Shown here: piece by piece, positions 1-4,912 of the stretch
Numbering within the stretch: the first letter of the stretch is position 1
Layout: the number at the start of each line of letters is the position of its first letter
Source of the DNA: an uncultured Verrucomicrobiota bacterium
Lineage (GTDB): Bacteria; Verrucomicrobiota; Verrucomicrobiae; Opitutales; Opitutaceae
DNA length: 5,959 nt
Assembly: GCA_946481225.1 (NCBI GenBank)
Contig: CAMLNJ010000211.1
Span: 1-5,959 of the forward strand
Direction of reading: 5' to 3'
Translations under genes and position numbers: made by a program
Notes under the pieces: model-generated
Seen by the model: the letters and a program-made list of their open reading frames with translations, nothing else
Database searches by the model: none
Told to the model about the DNA's origin: nothing

Positions 1-1
1 A

Positions 2-73
2 GATGGAGAACCACATCGCTTTCACGTGACCAAAGTAGCAGCCAATTCGTTCGCGGTCACTGTCGACGCATGA
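2..73 (+). CDS. C-terminal end of an upstream gene (partial, unidentified)
   Basis: The frame beginning at base 2 is open to a TGA at 71-73 and reads like a real protein end (…VTKVAANSFAVTVDA-stop), with alternating hydrophobic residues as in a final beta strand. Its stop overlaps the ATG of the DUF429 gene in an ATGA junction, exactly as the DUF429 gene overlaps the next gene. This repeated junction is the main argument that the frame is coding. Only about 23 residues are visible and I cannot name the family. The frame of the downstream gene is also open to the left edge, but its residues there are rich in Arg and Ser and do not look like protein. Confidence 0.6.
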   Translation, partial: DGEPHRFHVTKVAANSFAVTVDA

Positions 74-780
74 AGGTCCTCGGCATCGACCTTTCGTCAC
101 AACCCGCAGGCACCGCTGCTGCGGTCATCGATTGGTCCGAAGCCAGTGCAACCGCAAAGCTCCACAACGGCTGCAACGACAACGCCCTTCACGCCCTCAT
201 CGCGGATTCACAGGTAATCGGCATTGATGCGCCTTTCGGTTGGCCCGAAACGTTCCGTGCGGCTGTTCAATCGTGGCCTTATCGCAACTGGAACGATTCC
301 CTGCGCGATGAGCTGACGCTGCGTGAAACCGACCGGCACGTGATGTGCCTCCAGGGCGGACGCCCCCTCAGCGTCGCGGCAGATCGCATCGCCATTCCCG
401 CGATGCGTGCCATGTCATTGCTCGCCGTGCATGGCGTCACCGACCGCTCAGGCGACGGCCGCTTTTACGAGGTTTACCCGAAGGCGAGCCTCCAAGCCTG
501 GGACATTTCGCCCAAATCCTACAAATCAGCCAAGAAGCCCGACGCGTTGCCTGCTCGGCTTCAGATACTCCAACGACTGCGCGATCACTTGCCCTGGCTT
601 AATGCGGGGGATGCGTTCGCTGAATCCGCGGACGGGCTCGATGCCCTGATTGCGGCGCTGACCGCGCTCGCCGGTGCTCAACATAAATCGCACCTGCCAG
701 CTCCCGCGCAATCGGCCGCGGCCAAAACAGAAGGCTGGATTCACGTGCCCACGGCTTGGCCAACTCCAATTAACGAATGA
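70..780 (+). CDS. DUF429 family protein (predicted RNase H-like fold nuclease)
   Basis: The 236-residue product has the hallmarks of DUF429. It opens with the first strand GIDLSS (residues 5-10, acidic D7). A second motif GIDAPFGWP (51-59, D53) follows, then RETD (85-88), YPKASL (136-141), a C-terminal acidic helix ADGLDALIAALTA (187-199) and the closing EGWIHVP (221-227). D7, D53 and D188/D191 are placed like the metal-binding acids of RNase H-like enzymes, so nuclease activity is a family-level prediction, not shown here. Length is normal and the gene looks intact. The start at 70 puts GIDLSS at residue 5, as is usual. It overlaps the gene before it and the nuclease gene after it by four bases each, implying translational coupling and one transcript. 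No Shine-Dalgarno sequence precedes it. Confidence 0.85.
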   Translation: MKVLGIDLSSQPAGTAAAVIDWSEASATAKLHNGCNDNALHALIADSQVIGIDAPFGWPETFRAAVQSWPYRNWNDSLRDELTLRETDRHVMCLQGGRPLSVAADRIAIPAMRAMSLLAVHGVTDRSGDGRFYEVYPKASLQAWDISPKSYKSAKKPDALPARLQILQRLRDHLPWLNAGDAFAESADGLDALIAALTALAGAQHKSHLPAPAQSAAAKTEGWIHVPTAWPTPINE

Positions 781-1706
781 AAAGCTACTATCGTGTCATG
801 CTAGGTCGGAAGAGTGTCCATGCGGCCGAATGCTTTGCGGGAGGATTTATCGGAACGGATTTCGGCATCTCCGAAGACCTCGAGGGGAAACTTCCCGAAA
901 GCTGGCGGGAGTTTAATCAACGCTATATCCCGATTTATTTGGAGAAGCGTCCGGACAAATCGAAAATCGCGGCCGGTCTCGCCTGCGGATTTCTTTGGAC
1001 GGTCTCGAAAGGCATTCAAGTGGGCGACGTAGTTCTTTCGCCGGATGGCAGCGGTCGCTATCGTGTCGGAGAAGTGACCGGCGGCTACGCCTACGCCCCC
1101 GGGCAAACTCTCTTTCACCGACGACCGGTGCGCTGGACCGATGTCTATGTCGACCGCGCGGACATGAGCGAAGGCCTCCGAAATTCCGCAGGATCAATCG
1201 GGACGGTAAGCAACCTCAGCCGAGCGGGACATCACGAAGAATTGGAAAAGCTGATCGGCCAGACCGCGGCTCCCACCATCGTCTCGACCGACGCCACCGT
1301 GGAAGACCCTACGGTCTTCGCCCTCGAAAAGCACCTCGAAGACTTCCTCGTCCAGAACTGGAAACACACCGAACTCGGCAAACGCTACGATCTCTTCGAG
1401 GACGAAAACGGCACCAGCCAGCAATATCCCACCGACACTGGTCCGATCGACATCCTCGCCATCAGCAAAGACAAAAAGGCGCTGCTTGTCGTGGAGCTGA
1501 AGAAAGGCCGGGCGAGCGATTCCGTTGTCGGCCAGATCCAGCGCTACATGGGCTACGTCGTGGAGGAGTTGGCCGAAGATCATCAAACCGTGCGCGGCGT
1601 CATCATCGCCCTCGAAGACGACCAGCGCATCCGCCGCGCCTTACGCGTCGCCCAGAATATCGAATTCTTCCGCTACGAAGTGAGCTTCCGCCTGTTCAAA
1701 GCCTGA
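777..1706 (+). CDS. NucS/Mrr-like nuclease with conserved N-terminal domain
   Basis: The 309-residue product has two parts. The C-terminal part (about 180-309) carries the PD-(D/E)XK core of the NucS/DUF91 type: E184 in FALEKHLEDF, D225 in GPIDIL, E240 and K242 in VVELKKG, and Q253 in GQIQRYMGYV. All expected catalytic positions are present. The N-terminal part (about 1-145) contains GFIGTDFGI (23-31), AAGLACGFLW (65-74), a GDVVLSPDG…YRVGEVTG strand region (83-102) and HRRPVRW (114-120). It resembles the N-terminal region of proteins annotated as restriction endonucleases; a PUA/EVE-like base-recognition fold is my inference. It is not the NucS N-terminal domain, so this is probably not the mismatch endonuclease NucS. 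A DNA-cleaving defence or repair role is likely, substrate unknown. The ATGA overlap at 777-780 couples it to the DUF429 gene. Confidence 0.82.
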   Translation: MKSYYRVMLGRKSVHAAECFAGGFIGTDFGISEDLEGKLPESWREFNQRYIPIYLEKRPDKSKIAAGLACGFLWTVSKGIQVGDVVLSPDGSGRYRVGEVTGGYAYAPGQTLFHRRPVRWTDVYVDRADMSEGLRNSAGSIGTVSNLSRAGHHEELEKLIGQTAAPTIVSTDATVEDPTVFALEKHLEDFLVQNWKHTELGKRYDLFEDENGTSQQYPTDTGPIDILAISKDKKALLVVELKKGRASDSVVGQIQRYMGYVVEELAEDHQTVRGVIIALEDDQRIRRALRVAQNIEFFRYEVSFRLFKA

Positions 1707-1710
1707 AACC

Positions 1711-1770
1711 ATCAAGCTCTTCGTTGGAGTAACCAACAACGACTGGTTTCGTTATCTAGCGGCTCGACAC
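1711..1770 (+). pseudogene. N-terminal remnant of a COG3440-type HNH endonuclease gene
   Basis: Five bases after the nuclease stop codon, this frame reads IKLFVGVTNNDWFRYLAAR. It closely matches the start of predicted HNH restriction endonucleases of the COG3440 type, which begin roughly M-x-L-F-V-G-V-T-D-N-D-W-F-R-F-L. The expected ATG is ATC here. The frame has no ATG, GTG or TTG between its upstream stop (1681-1683) and the next gene, so it cannot be translated normally. After residue 19 the resemblance ends and the frame becomes an Arg/Pro/Thr-rich run. The rest of the gene, including the HNH motif, is absent from the window. I read it as the stub left by a deletion. The match is from memory of the family, not a search. 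Confidence 0.65.
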
Positions 1771-1830
1771 CTCACAAGATCGCCGACGCCAAGGAGGCGC
1801 ACGCCTGAGTCTTTCGTTCAGCCAAAACCT

Positions 1831-2514
1831 ATGTGGAAGAAAATCAAAAGCCTGTTTGGCCAGGCCGATCAACCGGCGCCGGCTCCCGCGCAGGAAGGCT
1901 ACCAATTCAAGTGGTATGAACCGGGCGGCGAAAATCCCTTTCCTGTCCGCATCCTCGATGTCCGTTCATTGACCGGCAGCGTCGTGGCCACCACCAGCAG
2001 CCGCGAGATCGCCGAAAAATATGTGGCCCTCCGGGGAAGCGACGGCCGCGATCTTTTCGAAGCCCCTATCGCCGACGCGGTGTGGATCCCCGCGAATCTC
2101 CGGTTTCCGCACAACGGCGCCCCGCTCGAAGGCATCGTCTTCAAGGCGGAATCGATGGAGGCGAAGTGGGATATCTACATCTACGGCGAGCACCTCCTCT
2201 TCGCCCGCAGCTGGACCGGCGGGCTCGGCTATCGGGCCAAAATTCGCATCGAGCCGGACGCCGTGGTGGTGACTGAAATCCAATGTCCGCGAGCCGAAGC
2301 CGAGATCGCGACGTCGCATATCTTTTTTCTGATCGGAACCTATGTAATGCGGCGCGTATTGCCTCATCGCGTGCCGGCCGATGGGCTCAAAACCGAAAAG
2401 GAAATCGCCACTTGGTCCTTCAGCGTTTTCGGCAACAGGGCCTGTTACGCGACCTTCGAGGACATCACCCGGATACCAATCAACGCACCGACTCCGCCCC
2501 CTTCGGCTAGCTAA
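1831..2514 (+). CDS. Hypothetical protein, 227 aa, cytosolic
   Basis: I do not recognise this family with certainty. The product starts with a basic stretch MWKKIKSLFG, then a Pro/Ala linker (14-20). A globular body follows, rich in beta strands and aromatics: PFPVRILDVRSLTG (36-49), WDIYIYGEHLLFARSWTG (113-130), YRAKIRIEPDAVVVTEI (134-150) and SHIFFLIGTYVMRR (162-175). It ends in a Pro-rich tail. There is no signal peptide and no clear membrane segment; the start could be mildly amphipathic. Phased codon use and long conserved-looking blocks support a real gene. The ATG at 1831 is the only usual start codon in its frame after the stop at 1681, and no Shine-Dalgarno sequence precedes it. It is 34 bp upstream of the next gene and probably shares its transcript. 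Confidence 0.7.
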   Translation: MWKKIKSLFGQADQPAPAPAQEGYQFKWYEPGGENPFPVRILDVRSLTGSVVATTSSREIAEKYVALRGSDGRDLFEAPIADAVWIPANLRFPHNGAPLEGIVFKAESMEAKWDIYIYGEHLLFARSWTGGLGYRAKIRIEPDAVVVTEIQCPRAEAEIATSHIFFLIGTYVMRRVLPHRVPADGLKTEKEIATWSFSVFGNRACYATFEDITRIPINAPTPPPSAS

Positions 2515-2548
2515 GCTTGTCCACACCCGCCCCCTCCACCGACAGCCC

Positions 2549-3181
2549 ATGAGAACCCTCCTCCTGTTCATCGCCTCGCTTACGGTTGCAATCGCCGCAG
2601 ATGAGCGGCCCGCGGCGACGGCATGGGATGTCGCCGCCTCCGGTTCCGTTTCCGTGGCGATTCCAAGAGGGTGGAGAAACTTCGACGGCATGGCGCCGAG
2701 GATGGTCATCTACCGCCAAGGCGACGGCGTCGGCGTCCCCTTCGCGGACGAAACCGGGAGCCCGCTTCAAATCGGCCTTACTGTCGAAAAGTTCGCGACC
2801 TCGGACGATACCACGGAGCTCATCGCCAAAAAGACGGCTGAAGGCGCCAAGCGCGATCCGCGCTTGGAAAGCATCGGGGACGGAACGTTTGTCCCGGTGA
2901 CTCTTTCCGATCGAACCGAAGGCACCTTTTTCACCAAGGAATTCATCAAAAGCGGTCACCGGCGGAGCCTGCAAATGAAGCTCGTCGTGAAAGACGCCGA
3001 AACGCGTGTGTGGGTTGTCTCCGGCTACATCGTCGGCGGGAAAGACAGCCGGCTACCCACGCCAAGCAGCTCGTTGGCCCTTTGGCTGAAAGCCCACATG
3101 CTGTCACTGACTGTAGGCGGACAAGCCATCGATCCGAAGCCGCTCGAAACCGCGTATAACGAGGGCCAACAAAAGGACTGA
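2549..3181 (+). CDS. Hypothetical secreted protein, 210 aa
   Basis: The open frame extends upstream to 2381, but I choose the ATG at 2549. It gives a textbook Sec signal peptide (MRTLLLFIASLTVAIAA, cleavage likely after residue 17), while the longer version would overlap the preceding gene by 134 bases with Arg/Pro-rich sequence. The mature part starts with a strand-turn pattern VSVAIPRGW (34-42) and contains PLQIGLTVEKF (72-82) and LQMKLVVKDAETRVWVVSGYIVGG (141-164). The 'strand then IP-x-GW' opening recalls PsbP/DcrB-like periplasmic domains; this is a weak structural guess. There is no lipobox and no further membrane segment, so a periplasmic or exported location is likely. It sits between two other unassigned genes on the same strand. 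Confidence 0.68.
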   Translation: MRTLLLFIASLTVAIAADERPAATAWDVAASGSVSVAIPRGWRNFDGMAPRMVIYRQGDGVGVPFADETGSPLQIGLTVEKFATSDDTTELIAKKTAEGAKRDPRLESIGDGTFVPVTLSDRTEGTFFTKEFIKSGHRRSLQMKLVVKDAETRVWVVSGYIVGGKDSRLPTPSSSLALWLKAHMLSLTVGGQAIDPKPLETAYNEGQQKD

Positions 3182-3220
3182 ACCTGAGCCTAGGCATCCC
3201 GCGCCTCTCTTCTTTCCCAG

Positions 3221-3700
3221 ATGAAACTCCGCTCCGAAACATTCACACGCATCGAAGACGACGACGGCTGGTTTCTTTCCAAAACACGCGGCGACCCCGA
3301 GAGGATCGAAAGGAAAGCCCTTGATCTTCAAAAGGCCGCCCGCGCCAAGGGCTATTATTGCATCTGCAGCACGGTCGATGATGAGGGCTACGGATTGTAT
3401 CTCGTGCCGGAAAAAGGCGTCCGGTATGTGATCGAGAAATTCTACGTCGGCTCCCATGCCGGGGCCGAACCGGAAAGCGTTTATGAGGAGATCGCAGCTG
3501 CCGACGGGCAAAACCCGCTGGTTCCCTTCTTCGCCGATATAGCCGGGTTGAAAGCCCGCTTCTCAAAACCGGTCACCGAGGAACTGATCTCGATCCTCGA
3601 GGAAACACTTTCCAGCGTTGAGCCCATGATGGACGAGGACGAAGGCACCGTCGCCGGCTACATCCGCCAACACCAGGGGCTGCATCTTTGGTGGGATTGA
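3221..3700 (+). CDS. Hypothetical acidic protein, 159 aa
   Basis: No family is recognised. The product is soluble and acidic, with no signal peptide or membrane segment. A helix rich in Arg, Lys and Glu (27-43, ERIERKALDLQKAARAK) is followed by a strand-rich stretch GYYCICSTVDDEGYGLYLVP (44-63) and VRYVIEKFYVG (68-78). A helical acidic C-terminal part (118-141) ends in HLWWD at the C-terminus. The start at 3221 lies 39 bp after the previous gene behind a pyrimidine-rich leader (CTCTCTTCTTTCCCAG), without a Shine-Dalgarno sequence. Together with the two genes before it, it probably forms a three-gene transcript that ends in the repeat region downstream. Confidence 0.66.
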   Translation: MKLRSETFTRIEDDDGWFLSKTRGDPERIERKALDLQKAARAKGYYCICSTVDDEGYGLYLVPEKGVRYVIEKFYVGSHAGAEPESVYEEIAAADGQNPLVPFFADIAGLKARFSKPVTEELISILEETLSSVEPMMDEDEGTVAGYIRQHQGLHLWWD

Positions 3701-3734
3701 GCGCCTTATCCGCCAGCCACGCAGCGCGCCCCCG

Positions 3735-3761
3735 TTTCGTGTCTTTCGCGCTTTTCGTGGT
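3735..3761. repeat. Three tandem 9-bp units of the TTTCGTGNN type
   Basis: The units are TTTCGTGTC, TTTCGCGCT and TTTCGTGGT, head to tail. On the minus strand this reads as repeated CACGAAA cores with 9-bp spacing. Similar 'CACGAAA' periodic runs are scattered between genes in several bacterial phyla, from my recollection; their role is unknown. Nine bases equal three codons, so the repeat could pass through coding sequence without a frameshift, but no convincing gene covers it here. Confidence 0.75.
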
Positions 3762-3802
3762 TCCGTCCCCGTTGCCCAAATCCGGAGTGAATCCCCAAAT
3801 TC

Positions 3803-3931
3803 ATGAACTGGCCTGATCACGCCGACCGCCCGGAGCCTCGGCTTACGCCGTCTGGAGCGTGGGCGGTTTCGGAGGCTTATTGGCTTTATGGACTCCTCAA
3901 AATCGCGCCGGCCGCGCTCAAGCTGGGATGA
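3803..3931 (+). CDS. Candidate small protein, 42 aa
   Basis: From the ATG at 3803 to the TGA at 3929-3931 the frame reads MNWPDHADRPEPRLTP… and ends GLLKIAPAALKLG. The second half, GAWAVSEAYWLYGLLKIA (18-35), looks like a genuine amphipathic or membrane-touching helix with Trp and Tyr near its ends, unlike the Arg/Ser/Pro-rich shadow frames around it. Third codon positions are GC-biased as in neighbouring genes. No Shine-Dalgarno sequence is at a usable distance, which is true of every gene in this window. It could be a real small protein or the conserved remnant of a larger one. It converges on the minus-strand small ORF at 3959-4084. Confidence 0.4.
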   Translation: MNWPDHADRPEPRLTPSGAWAVSEAYWLYGLLKIAPAALKLG

Positions 3932-3962
3932 GCCAGCCGCTTAATAGACGTCGACGGCTCAT
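3928..3962. repeat. Inverted repeat holding both stop codons of two convergent small ORFs
   Basis: The arms ATGAGCC (3928-3934) and GGCTCAT (3956-3962) are perfectly complementary across a 21-nt spacer. The plus-strand stop (TGA, 3929-3931) lies in the left arm and the minus-strand stop (TCA, 3959-3961) in the right arm. The layout fits a small bidirectional terminator, but the spacer is long for a hairpin and no strong T tract follows on either strand (only ATTT on the plus side), so termination is a guess. Confidence 0.45.
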
Positions 3963-4084
3963 TTCACCGGCCAGCGGCGTTTGCGGCCGGCGGAGCGTGG
4001 GGGGGAGGCGAGCACGATGCTCCGCAGCCACGCCAGCAGGCGTCGCAACAAGCCCGGCGTTCCAAATTCGTCCCTTGGCTGCAT
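3959..4084 (-). CDS. Candidate small basic protein, 41 aa
   Basis: On the minus strand an ATG at 4084 opens a frame ending in TGA at 3961-3959. The product begins MQPRDEFGTPGLLRRLLAWL and finishes GRKRRWPVK, with a strongly basic C-terminus. Residues 11-26 form a plausible amphipathic helix. About four fifths of its codons end in G or C, in line with the minus-strand genes to the right. No Shine-Dalgarno sequence is at a normal distance. The chance of a random open frame of this length in GC-rich DNA is considerable, so the call rests on the composition and on the mirrored stop-codon layout with the plus-strand small ORF. Confidence 0.33.
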   Translation of the reverse strand: MQPRDEFGTPGLLRRLLAWLRSIVLASPPRSAGRKRRWPVK

Positions 4085-4109
4085 TCCCTTTTCGACCCGT
4101 GGCCCGCGC

Positions 4110-4139
4110 CTTCGTGCCCGTCGTGTCAAAAACACGAAG
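4110..4139. repeat. Second, degenerate 9-bp repeat with inverted arms
   Basis: CTTCGTGCC (4110-4118) and CGTCGTGTC (4119-4127) are two units related to the TTTCGTGTC units at 3735-3761, in the same orientation. They are followed by AAAAACACGAAG. Two alternative stems are possible: CTTCGTG (4110-4116) with CACGAAG (4133-4139), or TCGTGT (4121-4126) with ACACGA (4132-4137) across a 5-nt loop. The second is a compact perfect hairpin. Confidence 0.55.
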
Positions 4140-4179
4140 TCCTCAGAGCTCAGGTCTCAGGCTTCAGGTCAGGTTTCAG
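4140..4179. repeat. 7-bp-period array of NNNTCAG units
   Basis: Units ending in TCAG follow each other as TCCTCAG, AGCTCAG, GTCTCAG, GCTTCAG, a shortened GTCAG and GTTTCAG. On the minus strand this reads as CTGANNN heptamers (CTGAAAC, CTGAAGC, CTGAGAC). The fixed TCAG with variable spacer bases differs from simple slippage, which would give identical units. It ends two bases before a second heptamer array. Confidence 0.65.
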
Positions 4180-4181
4180 AT

Positions 4182-4216
4182 CCCCGCTCCCTGCTCCCCG
4201 CTCCCTGCTCCCAGCT
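4182..4216. repeat. 7-bp-period array of five CCCNGCT units
   Basis: CCCCGCT, CCCTGCT, CCCCGCT, CCCTGCT and CCCAGCT follow without interruption, so a 14-bp unit (CCCCGCTCCCTGCT) is present twice in perfect form. Because 7 is not a multiple of 3, a change in unit number would shift any reading frame, in keeping with a noncoding position. It lies about 50 bp beyond the end of the response regulator gene. Confidence 0.8.
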
Positions 4217-4264
4217 CTGCCCTCCGTCGCTTTGTCCCGCGGTCGCTCCATCGCTCTTTCGGCT

Positions 4265-4912
4265 TCAGCTGCCCGAGCCCGCCCCCGGCCGGCTCGCCTT
4301 GTGTTTCAGCGCCGCCTCCACCCGGGTGCGGACGTGGAGCTTTTCGTAGATGTGCTTCAGGTGGTAGCGCACCGTCGGCAGGCTGATCTTCAGCTCGGCC
4401 GCGATCTCCTTGTCCGCCAGTCCCCGCGCCAGCCGTTCCAAAACCTCGCGCTCGCGCTCCGACAGCTGCGCCGCCTCGTCGTCGGCCGGCACCGCCGGCT
4501 GGAAGGCCTCCACCACCTTGCGCGCCACCTCGCCGCTCATCGGCGCGCCGCCTTGGTGCACGTCGTGGATCGCGCGGACGATCTCCTCCGGCGTGGCGCG
4601 CTTGAGGAGATACCCGAAGGCTCCCGCGCGCAGCGCCCTAAAGATGCTCTCGTTGTCCCGATACACCGTGATGATGATCACCCGCGCCGCGGGCGCCGCC
4701 TCGCGCAGCCGACGCGTGCACTCGATGCCCGACATCCCCGGCAAATTGATGTCCATCAGCACCACGTCCGCCGCCCGCTTCGGCAGCTCGCGCAGCGCCT
4801 CCTCCGCGTCGGCGTAGGCGCCCGCGCAGCGCAGACCGGCCGTCTCCTCCAGCAACAGCTCCAGGCTGTGCCGCAAACCGGCGTTATCCTCGACCAAGGC
4901 GACGGAGATCAT
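4265..4912 (-). CDS. NarL/LuxR-type response regulator
   Basis: The 215-residue product is a complete two-domain regulator. The receiver domain (1-120) has the acidic pair E8/D9, phospho-acceptor D54 in VVLMDINLPGMSG, T82 and K104 (YLLK). A linker (about 121-148) leads to a LuxR-type helix-turn-helix (150-205, LSEREREVLERLARG, then SLPTVRYHLKHIYEKL as recognition region). It should bind DNA as a dimer once phosphorylated by the partner kinase encoded just upstream; the target genes cannot be read from this window. The ATG overlaps the kinase stop in an ATGA junction (4909-4912), so the two are translationally coupled. Length and key residues are normal. After the HTH there is only a short Gly/Ser-rich tail. 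Confidence 0.93.
   Translation of the reverse strand: MISVALVEDNAGLRHSLELLLEETAGLRCAGAYADAEEALRELPKRAADVVLMDINLPGMSGIECTRRLREAAPAARVIIITVYRDNESIFRALRAGAFGYLLKRATPEEIVRAIHDVHQGGAPMSGEVARKVVEAFQPAVPADDEAAQLSEREREVLERLARGLADKEIAAELKISLPTVRYHLKHIYEKLHVRTRVEAALKHKASRPGAGSGS

Larger units (their letters stand above)
3701..4264. other. 564-bp region without a conventional gene, repeat-rich
   Basis: This stretch separates the plus-strand genes from the minus-strand two-component operon and is therefore a convergent intergenic region. It holds, left to right, a 9-bp-period repeat, a plus-strand small ORF, an inverted repeat, a minus-strand small ORF, a second degenerate 9-bp repeat with inverted arms, and two adjoining 7-bp-period arrays. 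Each is listed separately. Longer open frames across it, for example plus strand 3859-4386, are Arg/Ser/Pro-rich and run over the arrays and into the antisense of the response regulator, so I do not consider them genes. I see no tRNA or other RNA gene here. Confidence 0.7.

Noticed and set aside
995..1732. Plus-strand open frame of 245 codons inside the nuclease gene
   Set aside because: It is dominated by Arg, Pro and Ser and is the +1 shadow of the nuclease frame.
1794..1813. Terminator-like AGGCG/CGCCT stem followed by GAGTCTTT
   Set aside because: The two arms leave only a two-base loop and the following T run is short, so it is not a convincing terminator.
1966..2709. Minus-strand open frame of 247 codons
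   Set aside because: It lacks recognisable domains and overlaps two plus-strand genes with better composition, one with a clear signal peptide.
3187..3212. GCCTAGGC palindrome and a nearby AGGC/GCCT stem before a pyrimidine tract
   Set aside because: The stem is four base pairs only and lies between two genes that are probably cotranscribed.
3854..4001. Direct repeat GGAGCGTGGG at 3854-3863 and 3992-4001
   Set aside because: A ten-base GC-rich match in a region of this composition can be chance, and the flanks do not match.
4124..4129. TTGACA on the minus strand resembling a -35 promoter box
   Set aside because: No -10-like sequence follows at 16-18 bases, and the hexamer is part of the repeat hairpin.
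3859..4386. Long plus-strand open frame of 175 codons
   Set aside because: Its product is Arg/Ser/Pro-rich, it runs through both heptamer arrays, and it ends inside the antisense of the response regulator; GC-rich DNA produces such frames by chance.
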